Assembly (NCBI GenBank): GCA_031404635.1
Contig: JANNHY010000319.1
Coordinates: 1-7,350, forward strand
Source: JAENVT01 sp031404635
GTDB taxonomy: Bacteria > Actinomycetota > Acidimicrobiia > Acidimicrobiales > Ilumatobacteraceae
Direction: 5' to 3'
Length of the DNA stretch: 7,350 nt
A program made the translations under genes and the position numbers. The notes beneath the pieces are model-generated. The model saw only the letters and a list, made by a program, of their open reading frames with translations. It was not told the DNA's origin and searched no databases. Of this stretch, positions 6,468-7,350 are shown in pieces. The stretch's first letter is position 1. The number at the start of each line of letters is the position of its first letter.

Positions 6468-6469
6468 GG

Positions 6470-7258
6470 TCAGCCGATCTCGACCTGGGCGAAGCGAACG
6501 ATCGATGCCGAGCCGATCAGCTTGCTGATCGACTGCTTGTCGTCCTTGGCGTAGGGCTGGTCGAGCAATGCGACATCTTTGTAGAAGCCGTTGAGGCGTC
6601 CCTCGATGATCTTGGGCAGTGCGGCCTCTGGCTTGCCCTCGTTGCGGCTGATGGTCTCGAGCGTCTGGCGTTCGTGCTCGACAACCTCGGCGGGCACGTC
6701 GTCGCGGCTCAGATACTTTGGGCGGGCGAAGGCGACGTGCACAGCCACATCGTGGGCCAGCGCCTGCGATGCGTTGGCCATCTCGACCAGAACCGCGTTC
6801 ACGCCTCGACCACCCTGGAGATGAAGGTAGCTGTCGAGCACATTGCCGGGAGCGGCTTCGATGCGGACGACATCGCCGAGGTCGATGTTCTCTTTCAACG
6901 TGATTTTGAGGTCGTCGAGTTGCGTCGAACGCTTGGCCACAGCGCCTTCGCCGTCGGCGATGACCATCCTGGCCAGGGTCTCGGCCTCGCGCTTGAACAG
7001 ATCGCTGCCGGCGACGAAGTCGGTCTCGCACTTCAGCTTGACGATCGCGCCGACGTTGCCGTCGACTACCAGAGCCACCACACCCTGGGCGTTCTCGCGA
7101 TTATCACGCTTGGCACTGGCGGCCAGCCCCTTCTCACGCAGCCACTGCTTGGCTGCTTCCATGTCGCCGTCATTTGCCTCGAGAGCCTTCTTGGCGTCCA
7201 TCATGCCCGCGCCAGTGGCCTGGCGCAGCGCCTGTACGTCTTTCGCGGTGAATGCCAT
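6470..7258 (-). CDS. tsf: Elongation factor Ts
   Basis: EF-Ts is the cytosolic guanine nucleotide exchange factor that regenerates EF-Tu-GTP. The protein has 262 residues, slightly shorter than the E. coli form. The N-terminal UBA-like domain is clear (LRQATGAGMMDAKKAL, 11-26). The core motif CETDFVA (77-83) has the D80-F81 pair that contacts EF-Tu, followed by GSDLF instead of the more common RN.DF. H146 in YLHLQGGRG is in the position of the second EF-Tu-contacting His. LLDQPYAKD (231-239) marks the C-terminal part. The ATG lies 8 bases after the rpsB stop, and the upstream sequence has no strong Shine-Dalgarno, so translation is likely coupled to rpsB. The rpsB-tsf pair is near universal in bacteria, which supports both calls. 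Confidence 0.98.
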   Translation of the reverse strand: MAFTAKDVQALRQATGAGMMDAKKALEANDGDMEAAKQWLREKGLAASAKRDNRENAQGVVALVVDGNVGAIVKLKCETDFVAGSDLFKREAETLARMVIADGEGAVAKRSTQLDDLKITLKENIDLGDVVRIEAAPGNVLDSYLHLQGGRGVNAVLVEMANASQALAHDVAVHVAFARPKYLSRDDVPAEVVEHERQTLETISRNEGKPEAALPKIIEGRLNGFYKDVALLDQPYAKDDKQSISKLIGSASIVRFAQVEIG

Positions 7259-7266
7259 CGGGGGTA

Positions 7267-7350
7267 TCAGCTTTCGGTTTCGGTGGCGGCGGGCTCGGCG
7301 GGCTCGGCCGGCTCGGCCGGCTCGGCGGCGGGCTCGGCGGCGGCGGCGGG
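7267..7350 (-). CDS. rpsB: 30S ribosomal protein S2, C-terminal tail only (partial)
   Basis: The last 27 codons of a reading frame run in from the right edge and end in TGA, 8 bases before tsf. The peptide is almost all Ala, Pro and Glu, with PAE repeats and the ending TETES. The conserved S2 fold is outside the window. The call rests on position directly upstream of tsf and on the known low-complexity acidic C-terminal extensions of actinobacterial S2. The rest of the gene is needed to confirm it. Confidence 0.8.
   Translation of the reverse strand, partial: PAAAAEPAAEPAEPAEPAEPAATETES
7292..7339 (+). repeat. Tandem 9-bp repeats in the rpsB tail
   Basis: On the plus strand, four adjacent 9-base units (GGCTCGGCG, GGCTCGGCC, GGCTCGGCC, GGCTCGGCG) occupy 7292-7327. 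A fifth follows at 7331-7339 after a 3-base insertion. They encode the Pro-Ala-Glu repeat of the S2 tail. All length changes are multiples of three, so the frame is kept. The array is a likely site of replication slippage. Confidence 0.85.

Noticed and set aside
6459..7031. Arg-rich minus-strand frame inside tsf
   Set aside because: Same strand but out of frame with tsf; low-complexity Arg-rich product typical of frame-shifted GC-rich DNA.
7292..7339. Short repeats considered as a CRISPR array or regulatory iterons
   Set aside because: Nine-base units without spacers that read in frame as Pro-Ala-Glu codons; a coding microsatellite explains them.
1..7350. A hidden mobile, defence or biosynthetic system
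   Set aside because: The whole window is accounted for by conserved housekeeping genes with gaps of 46 bases or less; there is no foreign-looking composition, integration site or unknown gene.

Overview
The window is a compact, fully co-directional stretch of core housekeeping genes, all read on the minus strand. The order of transcription runs from high to low coordinates: rpsB (3' end only) - tsf - pyrH - frr - cdsA - dxr - rseP/rip - ispG. Every gene after rpsB is complete and uninterrupted. Gaps are 46 bases or less, and dxr and rseP overlap by 3 bases (GTGA). There is no tRNA, rRNA, CRISPR array, insertion sequence, integrase, toxin-antitoxin or defence gene, and no gene-free stretch longer than 46 bases.

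The DNA is GC-rich (roughly 60-65% by eye), with GTG starts and G/C-biased third positions. The gene order is the actinobacterial arrangement in which the ribosomal/UMP kinase/recycling-factor cluster runs into cdsA, dxr, a Rip1-type site-2 protease and ispG. The Ala/Pro/Glu tail on S2, the long charged N-terminus on CdsA and the protein details fit a deep-branching high-GC actinobacterium. Acidimicrobiia (Ilumatobacter-like) is my best guess; this is inference, not proof. Two genes often found in related clusters are absent: uppS between frr and cdsA, and rlmN between cdsA and dxr.

Region by region: 7267-7350 is the C-terminal tail of ribosomal protein S2. 6470-7258 is elongation factor Ts. 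5731-6462 is UMP kinase. 5127-5684 is ribosome recycling factor. 3703-5106 is CDP-diacylglycerol synthase with about 180 extra N-terminal residues. 2516-3658 is DXP reductoisomerase. 1260-2519 is the intramembrane zinc protease. 23-1240 is the iron-sulfur enzyme IspG. Functionally the operon joins translation (S2, EF-Ts, RRF), pyrimidine nucleotide supply (UMP to UDP, ultimately also the CTP used by CdsA), phospholipid precursor synthesis, two steps of the MEP isoprenoid pathway, and membrane proteolysis.

I found no convincing new biological system. The points most worth a second look are the bipartite N-terminal extension of CdsA with Trp-containing islands, a departure from the CDP-DAG synthase signature (Arg where Pro/Gly is expected), a perfect 8-bp hairpin between cdsA and dxr, a HPQS-to-HLQS change in Dxr, and the irregular Shine-Dalgarno placement at several starts, which suggests strong reliance on translational coupling.
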